Translations under genes and position numbers: made by a program
The notes under the pieces: generated by a model
Told to the model about the DNA's origin: nothing
The model's input: the letters and a program-made list of their open reading frames with translations, nothing else
The model's database searches: none
Assembly: GCF_003261055.1 (NCBI RefSeq)
Contig: NZ_CP030073.1
Span: 2,294,001 to 2,358,000 of the forward strand
DNA length: 64,000 bases
Direction: 5' to 3'
Origin: Streptomyces cadmiisoli
GTDB taxonomy: Bacteria > Actinomycetota > Actinomycetes > Streptomycetales > Streptomycetaceae
In this document: positions 34,542 to 43,915 of the stretch, one piece after another
Layout: each line of letters opens with the position of its first letter
Numbering within the stretch: position 1 is the stretch's first letter

Positions 34542-34901
34542 ATGGGTCACGGAGCAGTCACCGCCGCACAGGACACGCCGCGCGTCCGCCTGGACGCGGA
34601 CAACGTGGCCAAGGTGGCCACCACGCTCCAGGCCCTGTCCACCCCGTCCCGGCTGCTGATCCTCGCGCGGCTGCGCGAAGGCCCGCTGCCCGCCACCGAG
34701 TTGGCCGCCGAGGTGGGCATGGAGCAGTCCGCGTGCTCGCACCAGCTGCGGCTGCTGCGCAACCTCGGGCTGGTGGTGGGCGAGCGCCGCGGCCGGTCGG
34801 TGGTGTACGCCCTGCACGACGACCATGTCGCGCAACTCCTCGACCAGGCCGTGTACCACGTGGAGCATCTGCGGCTGGGCGTGAGCGACACGGCCGACTA
34901 G
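34542..34901 (+). CDS. nmtR: NmtR-like ArsR-family nickel/cobalt sensor
   Basis: This 119-residue winged-helix repressor begins MGHG, as does M. tuberculosis NmtR, where the N-terminal Gly-His binds nickel; this fixes the start. The DNA-binding region is LPATELAAEVGMEQSACSHQ. Helix 5 holds the SmtB/CzrA metal motif D-x-H-x10-H-x2-H in the segment from DDHVAQLL to YHVEH. The whole sequence resembles NmtR as I remember it, including ATPSRL-like and RNLGLVVG segments. It should release the operator when metal binds, switching on the divergent efflux pump and itself. Confidence 0.92.
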   Translation: MGHGAVTAAQDTPRVRLDADNVAKVATTLQALSTPSRLLILARLREGPLPATELAAEVGMEQSACSHQLRLLRNLGLVVGERRGRSVVYALHDDHVAQLLDQAVYHVEHLRLGVSDTAD

Positions 34902-34992
34902 CCGGCACCCGGGCCGGCGGCACCCGGCGGACACGGTACGGACGGCGGGGCGGGCCGAGGTTCTTCGGCGCGGGCGGCCCGCTCCCCCTCCC

Positions 34993-36405
34993 CTACATGT
35001 TGATCATGTGGCCGGCCAGTCCGTGCACCGCCTCCTTGACCGCCTCGCCCAGCGTCGGGTGCGCGTGCACGTTGCGGGCCACCTCGTGGACCGTCAGGTC
35101 CCACTGCTGAGCCAGGGTCAGTTCGGGCAGCAGCTCCGTGACGTCCGGGCCGATCAGATGACCTCCGAGGAGCTCCCCGTACCTGGCGTCGCTGATCAGC
35201 TTCACGAACCCCGTCGCGTCGCCGAGGCCGTGCGCCTTGCCGTTGGCCGTGAAGGGGAACTTCGCCACCTTGACGTCATGGCCCAGCGCACGCGCCTGCT
35301 CCTCGGTGTGGCCGAAGCTGGCGATCTGCGGCCGGCAGTAGGTGGCGCGCGGGATCATCACGTAGTCGAGCTCCATCGTCTCCGCGTCCGCGATGGTCTC
35401 GGCGGCGATCACGCCCATCGCCTCGGCGGCGTGCGCGAGCATCAGTTTCGCGGTGACGTCGCCGATGGCGAAGATGTGCGGCACCGAGGTGCGGCAGCGG
35501 CCGTCGACGGCGACGGCACCGCGCTCGGTGACCGTGACACCGGTGTTCTCCAGGCCGTAGCCGGTGACGTTCGGGGCGAAGCCGATGGCCTGGAGGACCT
35601 TGTCGGCCTCCAGCACCTGCCGGGAGCCGTCCCCGGCGGTGACCTGGACGCGGACCTGCGGGCCGGACTCGTCGACGGCGTCGACCCGGGTCGAGGTCAG
35701 CACGTCGATGCCCAGCTTGCGGTACTGGCGGGCGAGTTCGGCGGACACCTCGGCGTCCTCCAGCGGGGCGACGCGGTCGAGGAACTCGACGATCGTGACC
35801 TTCACACCGTAGTTGTGCAGGACGTACGCGAACTCGACGCCGATCGCTCCGGCCCCCGCGATGACGATCGAGCGCGGCAGCTCCTCGGCGAGGATCTGCT
35901 CCTCGTACGTCACCACGCGCGCGGTGCGACGGGTGCCGGGCAGCAGCCTCGGGGTGGCGCCGGTCGCGATGACGCAGTGGTCGAAGCCGATCGTGCGGGT
36001 CCCGCCGTCGTAGCCGGTGACCTGGATCGTGTGCGGGTCGAGGAACACGCCGCGCCCGTCGAACTCCGTGATCCCGTTCTTCTTCATCAGGTAGTGCACG
36101 CCCTTGACCCGGCCGTCCGCGACGCGGCGGCTGCGGCGGAACGCCTCCCCGTAGTCGAACGTGATCTCACCGTCCGCCCTGATCCCGAAGGTCTTCGCCT
36201 CGCGGGTGACGATGTGCGCGAGTTCCGCGTTGCGCAGCAGGGCCTTGGTGGGAATGCAGCCGACGTTCAGGCAGACACCGCCCCAGTACTTCTCCTCGAC
36301 GACGGCGACACGTCCGCCCAGTTGGGCGGCGCGCACGGCGGCGACGTAACCGCCGGGGCCCGCTCCGAGAACGACGACGTCGAAGCGCTCGTCCTGCTCG
36401 TCCAT
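34993..36405 (-). CDS. lpdA: Dihydrolipoyl dehydrogenase
   Basis: This 470-residue flavoprotein has the FAD motif [14 protein letters not shown], the redox disulfide GGVCLNVGC (Cys45, Cys50), the NAD motif [12 protein letters not shown] and the C-terminal HAHPTLGE with the catalytic His449-Glu454 pair. It reoxidises dihydrolipoamide in 2-oxoacid dehydrogenase complexes or the glycine cleavage system. No E1 or E2 gene is adjacent, so it may be the shared E3. The ATG at 36405 has AAGGGG upstream. It is convergent with nmtR. Confidence 0.94.
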   Translation of the reverse strand: MDEQDERFDVVVLGAGPGGYVAAVRAAQLGGRVAVVEEKYWGGVCLNVGCIPTKALLRNAELAHIVTREAKTFGIRADGEITFDYGEAFRRSRRVADGRVKGVHYLMKKNGITEFDGRGVFLDPHTIQVTGYDGGTRTIGFDHCVIATGATPRLLPGTRRTARVVTYEEQILAEELPRSIVIAGAGAIGVEFAYVLHNYGVKVTIVEFLDRVAPLEDAEVSAELARQYRKLGIDVLTSTRVDAVDESGPQVRVQVTAGDGSRQVLEADKVLQAIGFAPNVTGYGLENTGVTVTERGAVAVDGRCRTSVPHIFAIGDVTAKLMLAHAAEAMGVIAAETIADAETMELDYVMIPRATYCRPQIASFGHTEEQARALGHDVKVAKFPFTANGKAHGLGDATGFVKLISDARYGELLGGHLIGPDVTELLPELTLAQQWDLTVHEVARNVHAHPTLGEAVKEAVHGLAGHMINM

Positions 36406-36515
36406 GCGCCGGGTCCCCTTCGGTGTGGTCAAGCGCGGTTCGGCCGGGTACGTGCTTCAGGGATTCTTCCGCCCGGACCTGCTCCCCGCCACACCGATCG
36501 CCGTGATCCGGGCGC

Positions 36516-36836
36516 TCAGCCGGGCCGCGCGGCCCGCTCCTGGCGCATCCGGCGTCGCACCACGAGACCGTCCGCCGCGGCGATCACCGCGAGGACGCCG
36601 CAGGCGACGGCCAGCCCGGTCAGCGCCCCCGTTCCGGGCGAGTCCCCGGGCCCGGAGGAGGCCGCCCAGAGGCCGAACAGCACGGCCGCCGCGAGGAAGA
36701 CGGGCAGGAAGATGCCGCTGAGCAGCAGACGCAGCCGCAGCGGGCTCTGCGCGGTGACCGGCTCGGTGCCGGTGCGCGGGAAGCGGCGTCCGGTCGTGCC
36801 GGAACGCTCGCGGGGTGCCGGGTCTCTGGCGGACAC
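36516..36836 (-). CDS. Small two-helix membrane protein (DUF6343-like)
   Basis: This 106-residue protein has an N-terminal basic region containing GTEPVTAQSPLRLRL, then two hydrophobic segments (about 38-58 and 70-92) and a basic C-terminus. It resembles the short Streptomyces membrane proteins grouped as DUF6343; the match is from memory. The GTG at 36836 follows GGGGAG at good spacing. Function is unknown. It lies between lpdA and a phosphoribosyltransferase gene on the same strand. Confidence 0.65.
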   Translation of the reverse strand: MSARDPAPRERSGTTGRRFPRTGTEPVTAQSPLRLRLLLSGIFLPVFLAAAVLFGLWAASSGPGDSPGTGALTGLAVACGVLAVIAAADGLVVRRRMRQERAARPG

Positions 36837-36885
36837 GACTCTCTCCCCTCGGTGGGCGGGTGCGGTACGCCTGACGGGCGGCGGC

Positions 36886-37527
36886 TCAGTCGCCGTGCAG
36901 GGCGTCCAGCACGTCCTCGTCGGTCAGCTGCCCGAAGTCCTCGTACCACAGGCCGACCGCCTGGAACGGACTCGGGCGCATCAGGCACACCACGTCGTCG
37001 GCGTCGCCCCGCAACAGCTCGGCCGCCTCGTGCGAGCCGACCGGGACGGCGACCACGACACGGGCGGGCTCGCGCCGGCGCACGGCCCGTACGGCGGCCC
37101 GGGCGGTGGCTCCGGTGGCGAGCCCGTCGTCGACCAGGATCGCGGTGCGTCCGCGCAGGTCGGCGGCGGGGCGGTCCTGCCGGTAGCGCTGTTCGCGGCG
37201 GCGCAGTTCCGTCCGTTCGCGGGCGACGACGGGTTCGAGGTCCTGCTCGGTCAGGCCCAGCAGTTCCAGGGCGCGTGCGTCGAACAGCGGGGGCTCGTCG
37301 CCGGCGAGCGCCCCGACGCCGTACTCCTCGTGGGAGGGCGCCCCGATCTTCCGGACGACGAGCACGTCGAGCGGGGCGCCGAGCGCCAGCGCCACCTCCC
37401 GGGCCACGGTGACACCGCCGCGGGGCAGGGCCAGGACGACCGGGTCCGGGAGGGTGCCCTTCTCCTGGAGGATGCGCAGATGCTCGGCCAGCTCCAGACC
37501 GGCCTGCGCACGGTCACGGAAACGCAT
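36886..37527 (-). CDS. Phosphoribosyltransferase-fold protein
   Basis: This 213-residue protein has the PRPP-binding motif AILVDDGLATGATARAA (the D-D-G-x-A-T-G-A-T loop). The N-terminal stretch MRFRDRAQAGLELAEHL and VLALPRGGVTVAREVA are typical of the stand-alone PRTase domain often linked to erythromycin esterase or dienelactone hydrolase. The substrate base is unknown and the family lacks a hood that would indicate one. The ATG at 37527 is chosen as the family start, with AGGTGG upstream. Confidence 0.85.
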   Translation of the reverse strand: MRFRDRAQAGLELAEHLRILQEKGTLPDPVVLALPRGGVTVAREVALALGAPLDVLVVRKIGAPSHEEYGVGALAGDEPPLFDARALELLGLTEQDLEPVVARERTELRRREQRYRQDRPAADLRGRTAILVDDGLATGATARAAVRAVRRREPARVVVAVPVGSHEAAELLRGDADDVVCLMRPSPFQAVGLWYEDFGQLTDEDVLDALHGD

Positions 37528-37973
37528 GTCGCACCACCTGCCTGCCGTCTTCTCGCACCGCTTCGCGCTCCGCTGCGGTACGGGTTTCCACTGGGCGGCG
37601 GGCGACACACGGATGATCACGGGAGCGGGTGGGGGCGGGTCGGGGGCAGGGACGGGACGACGGGGCGGCCAGCCGCGGGAAGGCCGCGTGAAGGGTAGGC
37701 CGCGTGAATGGGGGCTCCCGGGCCGTGGCGGCTCATGGGCCGGGGCTCACGGGCGGTGACGGCTCGTGGGCGGTGGGCTGCGGACCGGGCGGGTCGGCGG
37801 CGGCCCGCCGGGGCGGACAGACGGGCCGGACGGGCGCCGGCCCGTCTGTCCGGAGGATCGGCGATGGCCTGCGGGCCGGGCGGATGAGCGCCAGCCTGCG
37901 AATGGGCGGGCCGGGCGAACCGGTGCTGGGCTGCGGACCGGGCGGGCCGACGGGCCCGGTGGCCGGGCGGGCG
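37528..37973. other. 446-bp intergenic stretch with GC-rich repeats
   Basis: No gene is convincing on either strand. The stretch has two copies of GGGCTGCGGACCGGGCGGG (37775-37793 and 37928-37946), a long hairpin at 37814-37852 and many GGGCGG runs. The promoter of the phosphoribosyltransferase gene should be at its left end. Confidence 0.6.
37814..37852. repeat. Long perfect inverted repeat
   Basis: A 16-bp perfect stem (37814-37829 with 37837-37852, arms reading CGGACAGACGGGCCGG and its complement) surrounds a seven-base loop. It lies downstream of the macro-domain gene on the minus strand, so it may terminate that transcript. Confidence 0.7.
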
Positions 37974-38507
37974 TCAGCCCGCGGGTTCGTCTCCCTCGGA
38001 CTTCGCCCGGGCGAACGCCTCGTACGCCCGGTCGTCGAAGAGGACGAACCTGATCTCCTCGACCGATGTCGGCGTGGACCGTACCGTGCCCAGGGCGATC
38101 CGCGCGGCGTCCGCCATCGGCCACCGGTAGACACCGGTGGAGACCGCCGGGAACGCGACCGTGCGGGCGCCCAGCTCGTCCGCCACCCGCAGGGACTCCC
38201 GGTAGCAGGAGGCGAGCAGGTCGGAGCGGTCCTCCTGCTCGGAGTACACGGGGCCGACGGTGTGGACGACCCAGCGGGCGTCCAGCCGGCCCGCCGTGGT
38301 GGCGACCGCCCGGCCGGTGGGCAGACCCCTGCCGTACCGGGAGGCCCGCAGCTTGCGGCACTCCTCCAGGATGGCGGGACCGCCGCGCCGGTGGATGGCG
38401 CCGTCGACGCCACCGCCGCCGAGCAGCGAGGAATTCGCGGCGTTGACGATCGCGTCGACGCTCTGCCGGGTGATGTCGCCCTGGACCAGGGTGATCGTGG
38501 TGGTCAT
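37974..38507 (-). CDS. Macro-domain protein (ADP-ribose binding/hydrolysing)
   Basis: This 177-residue protein is a stand-alone macro domain: [20 protein letters not shown] followed by [14 protein letters not shown], then GRAVATTAG and [12 protein letters not shown]. These are the ADP-ribose-binding loops of the MacroD/YmdB type, which deacetylate O-acetyl-ADP-ribose or remove ADP-ribose from proteins. The ATG at 38507 overlaps the stop of the upstream flavoprotein gene (ATGA), which implies coupling of two apparently unrelated functions. Confidence 0.92.
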   Translation of the reverse strand: MTTTITLVQGDITRQSVDAIVNAANSSLLGGGGVDGAIHRRGGPAILEECRKLRASRYGRGLPTGRAVATTAGRLDARWVVHTVGPVYSEQEDRSDLLASCYRESLRVADELGARTVAFPAVSTGVYRWPMADAARIALGTVRSTPTSVEEIRFVLFDDRAYEAFARAKSEGDEPAG

Positions 38508-39922
38508 GTCTGCCTCAGTCGCTTCCACACGGCCTTCGCCGCGTTGTGCCCGGACATGCCGTGCACGCCGGGACCCGGCGGGGTGGCCGAGGAACAGATG
38601 AAGACGGCGGGGTGCGGGGTGCCGTACGGGAACAGGGACAGCTTGGGGCGCAGCACGCTCTGGAGGCCGGCCACCGCGCCGGAGCCGATGTCACCGCCCA
38701 CGTAGTTGGCGTTGCGGGCGGCGAGTTCGGGCGGGCCGGCGACGGCGCGGGCCAGGACCCGGTCGCGGAACCCGGGGGCGAAGCGCTCCAGTTGGCGCTC
38801 CATCACATCGGTGAGGTCGCCGGTCCAGCCGTTGGGGACATGGCCGTACGCCCAGAACACCTGCCGGCCCGCCGGCGCTCTGGAGGGGTCCACGACGCCG
38901 GGCTGCACGGTGATGAGGAACGGCGCGTCGGGTGCCCGGCCCTCACGGGAGACGGCGCGCAGGGCCGTGCCGATCTCCCGGCTGTCGGCGCCGATCTGCA
39001 CGGTGCCGGCCCGGCGGGCGTCGGGGGCGGTCCACGGCACCGGGCCGTCCAGGGCGTAGTCGACCTTGAAGACGCCGGGGCCGTACCGGTAGCCCTCGTA
39101 GTAGCGGCCGAGGCCCGCGATACGGGCCAGGGCGGTGGGAGAGGTGTCGAAGACGTACGCCCGGGCGGGCGGCAGGTCGTCGAGGCGCTTGACCTCGTAG
39201 TCGGTGTGGACCGTGCCGCCGAGGTCCTCCAGGTACGCGGCGAGCGCGTCGGAGATGGACTGGGATCCGCCGCGGGCCACGGGCCAGCCCCCGGTGTGCG
39301 CGGCGAGGGCGAAGACCAGGCCGACGGCCCCCGTGGCGAAGCCGCTCAACGGCGCCATGACGTGCGCGACGAGACCGGCGAAGAGGGTCTTGGCCCGCTC
39401 GTCGTGGAACCGGCGGGTCAGCCAGGTCGACGGGGGCAGACCGACCAGGCCGAAACGGGCCAGCGTCACCGGGTCGCGGGGCAGGGCGGTGAGCGGCAGG
39501 GACATGAAGTCCCGGACCAGGGTGTCCCACTTGGGCAGGAAAGGCGCCACCAGCCTGCGGTACGCCCCGGCGTCGCGGGGGCCGAACGACGCGGCCGTCT
39601 CCCCCACGCTGCGGGCCAGCACGGCCGCGGTGCCGTCGGTGAAGGGGTGCGCCATGGGCAGCTCGGGCTGGAGCCACTCCAGTCCGTACCGGTGCAGGGG
39701 CAGGGCGCGGAAGGCCGGGGAGGCGATACCGAGTGGATGCGCCGCCGAGCACGGGTCGTGGCGGAAGCCGGGCAGCGTCAGTTCCTCGGTGCGCGCTCCG
39801 CCGCCGACGGTGTCCCGGGCCTCGAAGACGGCCACGGAGAATCCGCGGCGGGCCAGCTCCACGGCAGCGGTCAGTCCGTTCGGCCCCGCACCCACCACGA
39901 CCGCATCGAGTATCGACGGCAC
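38504..39922 (-). CDS. Phytoene-desaturase-like FAD oxidoreductase
   Basis: This 472-residue flavoprotein has the FAD-binding start [20 protein letters not shown] with the E of [13 protein letters not shown]. The substrate-domain pattern and C-terminal [17 protein letters not shown] are typical of the phytoene dehydrogenase/NAD(P)-binding amine-oxidase-like group (COG1233). No carotenoid genes are near, so the substrate is open. The GTG at 39922 has GAAGGGG seven bases upstream. It is the first gene of a two-gene unit with the macro-domain protein. Confidence 0.87.
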   Translation of the reverse strand: MPSILDAVVVGAGPNGLTAAVELARRGFSVAVFEARDTVGGGARTEELTLPGFRHDPCSAAHPLGIASPAFRALPLHRYGLEWLQPELPMAHPFTDGTAAVLARSVGETAASFGPRDAGAYRRLVAPFLPKWDTLVRDFMSLPLTALPRDPVTLARFGLVGLPPSTWLTRRFHDERAKTLFAGLVAHVMAPLSGFATGAVGLVFALAAHTGGWPVARGGSQSISDALAAYLEDLGGTVHTDYEVKRLDDLPPARAYVFDTSPTALARIAGLGRYYEGYRYGPGVFKVDYALDGPVPWTAPDARRAGTVQIGADSREIGTALRAVSREGRAPDAPFLITVQPGVVDPSRAPAGRQVFWAYGHVPNGWTGDLTDVMERQLERFAPGFRDRVLARAVAGPPELAARNANYVGGDIGSGAVAGLQSVLRPKLSLFPYGTPHPAVFICSSATPPGPGVHGMSGHNAAKAVWKRLRQT

Positions 39923-40021
39923 CTTCGGACCCCTTCGTCAGCCGATGGCCACTCAGGATCAGGATATGCCGGGGGACCGACGATCCCTCTCGACGGGTGG
40001 CCCCGGTGCGGTGTTGCGGGC

Positions 40022-40867
40022 TCAGACCGACGAGGCCAGCAGCCCCGCGACCCGTCGCGCGGTGGCCGTGTCGCGGGCCGCGGTGAACGGCAGCGCGTTG
40101 CCGCCGGTGATGCGGAACGGCTCGCCCGTGCGCGTCAGGTGGGCGCCACCCGCCTCCTCGACCAGCAGCAGGCCCGCCGCATGGTCCCAGGCGGCCTCCC
40201 AGGAGAACGCGGTCGCGTCCAACTCGCCCCGGGCGACGGCGAGATACTCCAGTCCGGCGGAACCGCACTCGCGGGGCGCGACGCCGTCCGTCCACAGACC
40301 GAGCAGTGCGCGCTTCTGCTCCTGCGTGGTGTAGTCCGGGTGGGACGTGGCGATCGTCAGGTCGCGTCCCGGTGCGGGCGGACCGGCGAACAGGCGCTCG
40401 CCGTCCAGGAACGCGCCCTTGCCGCGCACGGCCGTGGCCAGTTGGTCACGGGCGGGCGCGTACGTCCACGAAGCCGTCAGCACGCCGCGCACCGAGAGTG
40501 CGACCAGGGTGCAGAAGCCGTCGTCGCCGTGCACGAACTGCCGGGTGCCGTCGACCGGGTCGATGATCCACACGGGTGCCTCGCCCCGTATCGCCTCGTA
40601 CGACGCGGGGTTGGCGTGGACCGCTTCCTCTCCGACGACCACGGAGCCGGGCAGGAGCTCGACGAGCACCTCTGTGAGGTACCGCTCGGCCAGCCGGTCG
40701 GCGTCCGTGACCAGGTCGTGCGGGCCGCTCTTCTGGTCGATCTCGTCGGCGGCCAGCCGGCGGAAACGCGGCATGATCTCGGCGGCGGCGGCCTTGCGGA
40801 CGGCCTCCTCCACGTCGGTCGAGCGGTGGGCGAGAAACTCGTCGATGGTTTCGTTGTCTTCGATCAT
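40022..40867 (-). CDS. Inositol-monophosphatase-family phosphatase
   Basis: This 281-residue protein has the metal-binding motifs of the family in order: DLVTDADRLAE, VVGEEAVH, IIDPVDGTRQFVHG and the late AFSWEAAWDHAAG (W-D-x-A-A-G). Members hydrolyse phosphate esters of inositol, histidinol, fructose-1,6-bisphosphate or PAP using magnesium. The long DPVDGT-x-QFVHG loop is close to the HisN-like group, but no histidine gene is adjacent. The ATG at 40867 is used although GGAGG is only one base away; a leaderless start is possible. Confidence 0.88.
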   Translation of the reverse strand: MIEDNETIDEFLAHRSTDVEEAVRKAAAAEIMPRFRRLAADEIDQKSGPHDLVTDADRLAERYLTEVLVELLPGSVVVGEEAVHANPASYEAIRGEAPVWIIDPVDGTRQFVHGDDGFCTLVALSVRGVLTASWTYAPARDQLATAVRGKGAFLDGERLFAGPPAPGRDLTIATSHPDYTTQEQKRALLGLWTDGVAPRECGSAGLEYLAVARGELDATAFSWEAAWDHAAGLLLVEEAGGAHLTRTGEPFRITGGNALPFTAARDTATARRVAGLLASSV

Positions 40868-40976
40868 GCCTCCATGAGAGCACGCGCCTCTGACAATCCC
40901 CACCCTGCCGGTGTACTCCGGGTGGAATCGGCATGAATGCCCGGGACTGCCCGGTCGCCCCTCGGATCGTCGCAGG

Positions 40977-42806
40977 TCAGCGGCCCACCGCGTAGCCCTG
41001 CATACCGCGTGGATTCGCCGCCGCCGACAGGACGCCGGTCCCGGGGTCCCGGGCGACGGCGCACAGCCGTCCCTCGGACCACTCGGCGCCGACCGTGACG
41101 TCGTGGCCGCGCCGCCGCAGCTCGGCCACGACGGCGGGGTCCGTGCGGGCCTCGACCGTCACGCTGCCGGGGCGCATCCCGCGCGGGTGGAAGGAGCCGG
41201 GGAAGCTGTCGTTGTGCCAGTTCGGGGCGTCGACGGCGCCCTGGAGGTCGAGGCCGCCACGCACCGGGGCGCGCAGCGCGACCGCCAGGAAGAAGTGCAG
41301 CTGCCACTGGTCCTGCTGGTCGCCGCCGGGTGTGCCGAACGCCATGACCGGCACACCGTCGCGCAGGGCGATCGACGGGGTGAGGGTGGTGCGCGGGCGG
41401 CGTCCCGGGGTGAGCGTGTTCGGCAGGCCCTCGTCGAGCCAGGCCATCTGGAGCCGGGTGCCGAGCGGGAAGCCCAGTTCGGGGACGACGGGGTTGGACT
41501 GGAGCCAGCCGCCGCTGGGGGTGGCGGCGACCATGTTGCCCCAGCGGTCGACGACGTCGAGGTGGCAGGTGTCGCCGCGGGTGGCGCCCCGGGCGGTGAC
41601 GTGGGGTTCGCCCGGCTCGGGGGAGGTCCGCGGCACGGCCACCGTGGGCTCGCCGGCGCCGGGCGCGCCGCGGTGCGTCGCCTGCCTGGCCGCCGCGGTG
41701 AGCGCGTGCGCGGACAGCCGCGGCGCGCGCCCGCCGGGGCTGCCGGGCCGCAGCTCGCCGGACGCCCGCTCACCGACGAGCCCGCGCCGCTCGGCGTTGT
41801 AGGCGTCCGACAGCAGGTCCTCGACGGGTACCTCGGCCGCGTCCCCGTACCAGGCCTCCCGGTCGGCCATGGCGAGCTTGCAGCCCTCGATCAGCAGGTG
41901 GACGTAGTCCGCCGAGCCGTACGGCGGCAGGTCGGGCGGCAGCAGCGCGAGTTGCTGGAGCAGGACCGGGCCCTGGCTCCAGGGACCGGCCTTGCACACG
42001 GTCCAGCCGTTCCAGTCGTAGGTCGCGGGCGCTTCGTAGGTCGCGGACCAGCCGGCCAGGTCGGCCTCGGTCAGCGTGCCGGTGTGGCGCTCGCCGCTGG
42101 TGTCCATGGTCGGCCGCCGCGCCTGGCGCACCAGCGCCTCGGCGATGAACCCGGTGCGCCAGGTGTGCCGGGCCGCCTCGATCCGGGCCTCGCGGTCCCC
42201 GGCACCGTCGACCTCGGCGAGCAGCCGCCGCCAGGTGGCGGCGAGCGCCGGGTTGCGCAGCAGTTCACCGGGCCGCGGTGCGCGGCCGCCCGGCAGGTAC
42301 ACGTCCGCGGACGTGGTCCATTCGGTTTCGAACAGCTCGCGCACGGTCTCCACGGTCTCACCGACGCGTTCCACGGGCGCGTGCCCGTGCTCGGCGTATC
42401 CGATGGCGTACGCCAGGACCTCGGCGAGGGACTTGGTGCCGTGGTCGCGCAGCAGGAGCATCCACGCGTCGAAGGCCCCGGGCACCGCGGCGGCGAGCGG
42501 CCCGGTGCCGGGGACGAGGTCCAGACCGAGTCCCCGGTAGTGCGCCGCGGTCGCCCCGGCGGGAGCCACGCCCTGCCCGCACAGCACCTGCACCTCGCCG
42601 CCGGCCGGGGCGAGCAGGATGGGCACCTCGCCGGCCGGTCCGTTCAGGTGCGGCTCGACGACGTGCAGCACGAAGGCGCCGGCCACGGCCGCGTCGTAGG
42701 CGTTGCCGCCGTTCTCCAGGACGGCCATCGCGGACTGCGAGGCCAGCCAGTGCGTGGACGACACCATGCCGAAGGTGCCCTGGAGTGTGGGGCGGGTGGT
42801 GAACAT
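40977..42806 (-). CDS. ggt: Gamma-glutamyltransferase family protein
   Basis: This 609-residue N-terminal-nucleophile hydrolase opens with FGMVSSTHWLASQSAMAVLENGGNA (as two family blocks) and has VPGAFDAWMLLL. The autocleavage site is before Thr413 in GDTCHLDVVD, and TPGGDQQ and NWHND follow. Members cleave glutathione or cephalosporin-type amides after self-processing. No clear signal peptide is seen at the chosen start (ATG 42806, with AGGTGAGG upstream), so it is probably cytoplasmic. It is divergent from a LysR regulator, a typical pairing. Confidence 0.9.
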   Translation of the reverse strand: MFTTRPTLQGTFGMVSSTHWLASQSAMAVLENGGNAYDAAVAGAFVLHVVEPHLNGPAGEVPILLAPAGGEVQVLCGQGVAPAGATAAHYRGLGLDLVPGTGPLAAAVPGAFDAWMLLLRDHGTKSLAEVLAYAIGYAEHGHAPVERVGETVETVRELFETEWTTSADVYLPGGRAPRPGELLRNPALAATWRRLLAEVDGAGDREARIEAARHTWRTGFIAEALVRQARRPTMDTSGERHTGTLTEADLAGWSATYEAPATYDWNGWTVCKAGPWSQGPVLLQQLALLPPDLPPYGSADYVHLLIEGCKLAMADREAWYGDAAEVPVEDLLSDAYNAERRGLVGERASGELRPGSPGGRAPRLSAHALTAAARQATHRGAPGAGEPTVAVPRTSPEPGEPHVTARGATRGDTCHLDVVDRWGNMVAATPSGGWLQSNPVVPELGFPLGTRLQMAWLDEGLPNTLTPGRRPRTTLTPSIALRDGVPVMAFGTPGGDQQDQWQLHFFLAVALRAPVRGGLDLQGAVDAPNWHNDSFPGSFHPRGMRPGSVTVEARTDPAVVAELRRRGHDVTVGAEWSEGRLCAVARDPGTGVLSAAANPRGMQGYAVGR

Positions 42807-42921
42807 GTGGGACCTCACCTCGCTGTTCGGGGCCGGGGCGGCGGGTCGCCCGGTCAGCCGGCAGGCTATCGACCGGCCCGTTCCGCCTCGCTCCCGCCCG
42901 GCGTTCCGGCGGCCCGCCGGG

Positions 42922-42927
42922 TAGATC
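42922..42927 (+). promoter_or_regulatory. Possible -10 hexamer of the LysR gene
   Basis: TAGATC ends six bases before the GTG at 42934, the leaderless spacing seen for several genes in this window. It lies in the 127-bp divergent region shared with the gamma-glutamyltransferase gene. Confidence 0.4.
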
Positions 42928-42933
42928 ACCGGT

Positions 42934-43860
42934 GTGCTGCTTCGCCGACTCGAGTACCTGGTCGCCCTGTCCCGGGAGCGGCACTTCGCCCGTGCCGCGC
43001 AGGCCTGCTACGTCTCCCGGCCCGCGCTCTCGGAGGCGATCCGGAAGCTGGAGGACGAGCTGGACGTCCCGCTGGTCCGGCGCGGCCGGAAGTACGAGGG
43101 CCTCACTCCCGAGGGCGAGCGCATCGTGGTGTGGGCGCAGCGGATCCTGGCCGACCGCGACGCCCTCAAGGACGAGGTCGGCGCCCTGCGCACCGGGCTG
43201 AGCGGCACGCTGCGGATCGGCGTCATCCCCACCGCGGCCGGCGCCGTGGCCCAGTTGACCGCCCCGTTCTGCGCGGCGCGCCCGCTGGTCACCGTGACGG
43301 TGCTGGGCGATCTCCAGGCCGACGACATCCTCCGGCAGCTGACCCGTTTCGAGATCGACGCCGGGATCACCTATCTGCACGAGGATCTGCCGGACACCTT
43401 CCGGGCCGTCGCGCCGTACCGGGAGCGGCACGTGCTGCTGACCGGCGCCGCCGACGGGACGGCGCAGCGGGCGACGGTCTCCTGGGCGGAGGCGTCGCGG
43501 CTGCCGCTGTGTCTGCTGACCGGGGCCGTGCAGGGCCGACGGGTGGTGGACGAGGTGTTCGCGGAGGTCGGGCTGCGGTCGTCGCCCCGGGTCGAGACCG
43601 ATTCGGTGGCCGGACTGTTCGCCCATGTGAGGACCGGCCGGTGGGCCGGCATCGTGCCGCACGCCTGGCTGCACGTCTTCGGTGTGCCACCCGGGATGCG
43701 GGCGGTGCCGCTGGTCGAGCCCGCGCGGGAGGTATCGGTCGGACTGGTCACCACCGCCAGGAAGCCGGGCTCGGTGATGGCGCGGGCCCTGCGGGAGCTC
43801 GCCCGGAGCACCGACGTGGAGGCGGCTCTGGAGCGGCTCCCGGGGGACCTGGGGCGGTGA
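42934..43860 (+). CDS. LysR-family transcriptional regulator
   Basis: This 308-residue protein has the LysR HTH (about 1-60: LRRLEYLVALSRERHFARAA, then VSRPALSEAIRKLEDEL), a linker helix and an effector-binding domain starting at LRIGVIPTAAG. By position it may control the divergent gamma-glutamyltransferase gene or the formate-dehydrogenase-related genes downstream. The effector is unknown. The GTG at 42934 is placed at the conserved start; TAGATC sits at leaderless spacing. It ends convergent with fdhD. Confidence 0.88.
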   Translation: MLLRRLEYLVALSRERHFARAAQACYVSRPALSEAIRKLEDELDVPLVRRGRKYEGLTPEGERIVVWAQRILADRDALKDEVGALRTGLSGTLRIGVIPTAAGAVAQLTAPFCAARPLVTVTVLGDLQADDILRQLTRFEIDAGITYLHEDLPDTFRAVAPYRERHVLLTGAADGTAQRATVSWAEASRLPLCLLTGAVQGRRVVDEVFAEVGLRSSPRVETDSVAGLFAHVRTGRWAGIVPHAWLHVFGVPPGMRAVPLVEPAREVSVGLVTTARKPGSVMARALRELARSTDVEAALERLPGDLGR

Positions 43861-43915
43861 CGCGGGGACGCGCCGGTGACCGTGCGCCGGCCCTGCCGGG
43901 GTCCTCGCCCCGCGG

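Noticed and set aside
38504..39922. Carotenoid biosynthesis function for the phytoene-desaturase-like protein.
   Set aside because: No crtB, crtE or crtY-like gene is near, and this flavoprotein group is broad.
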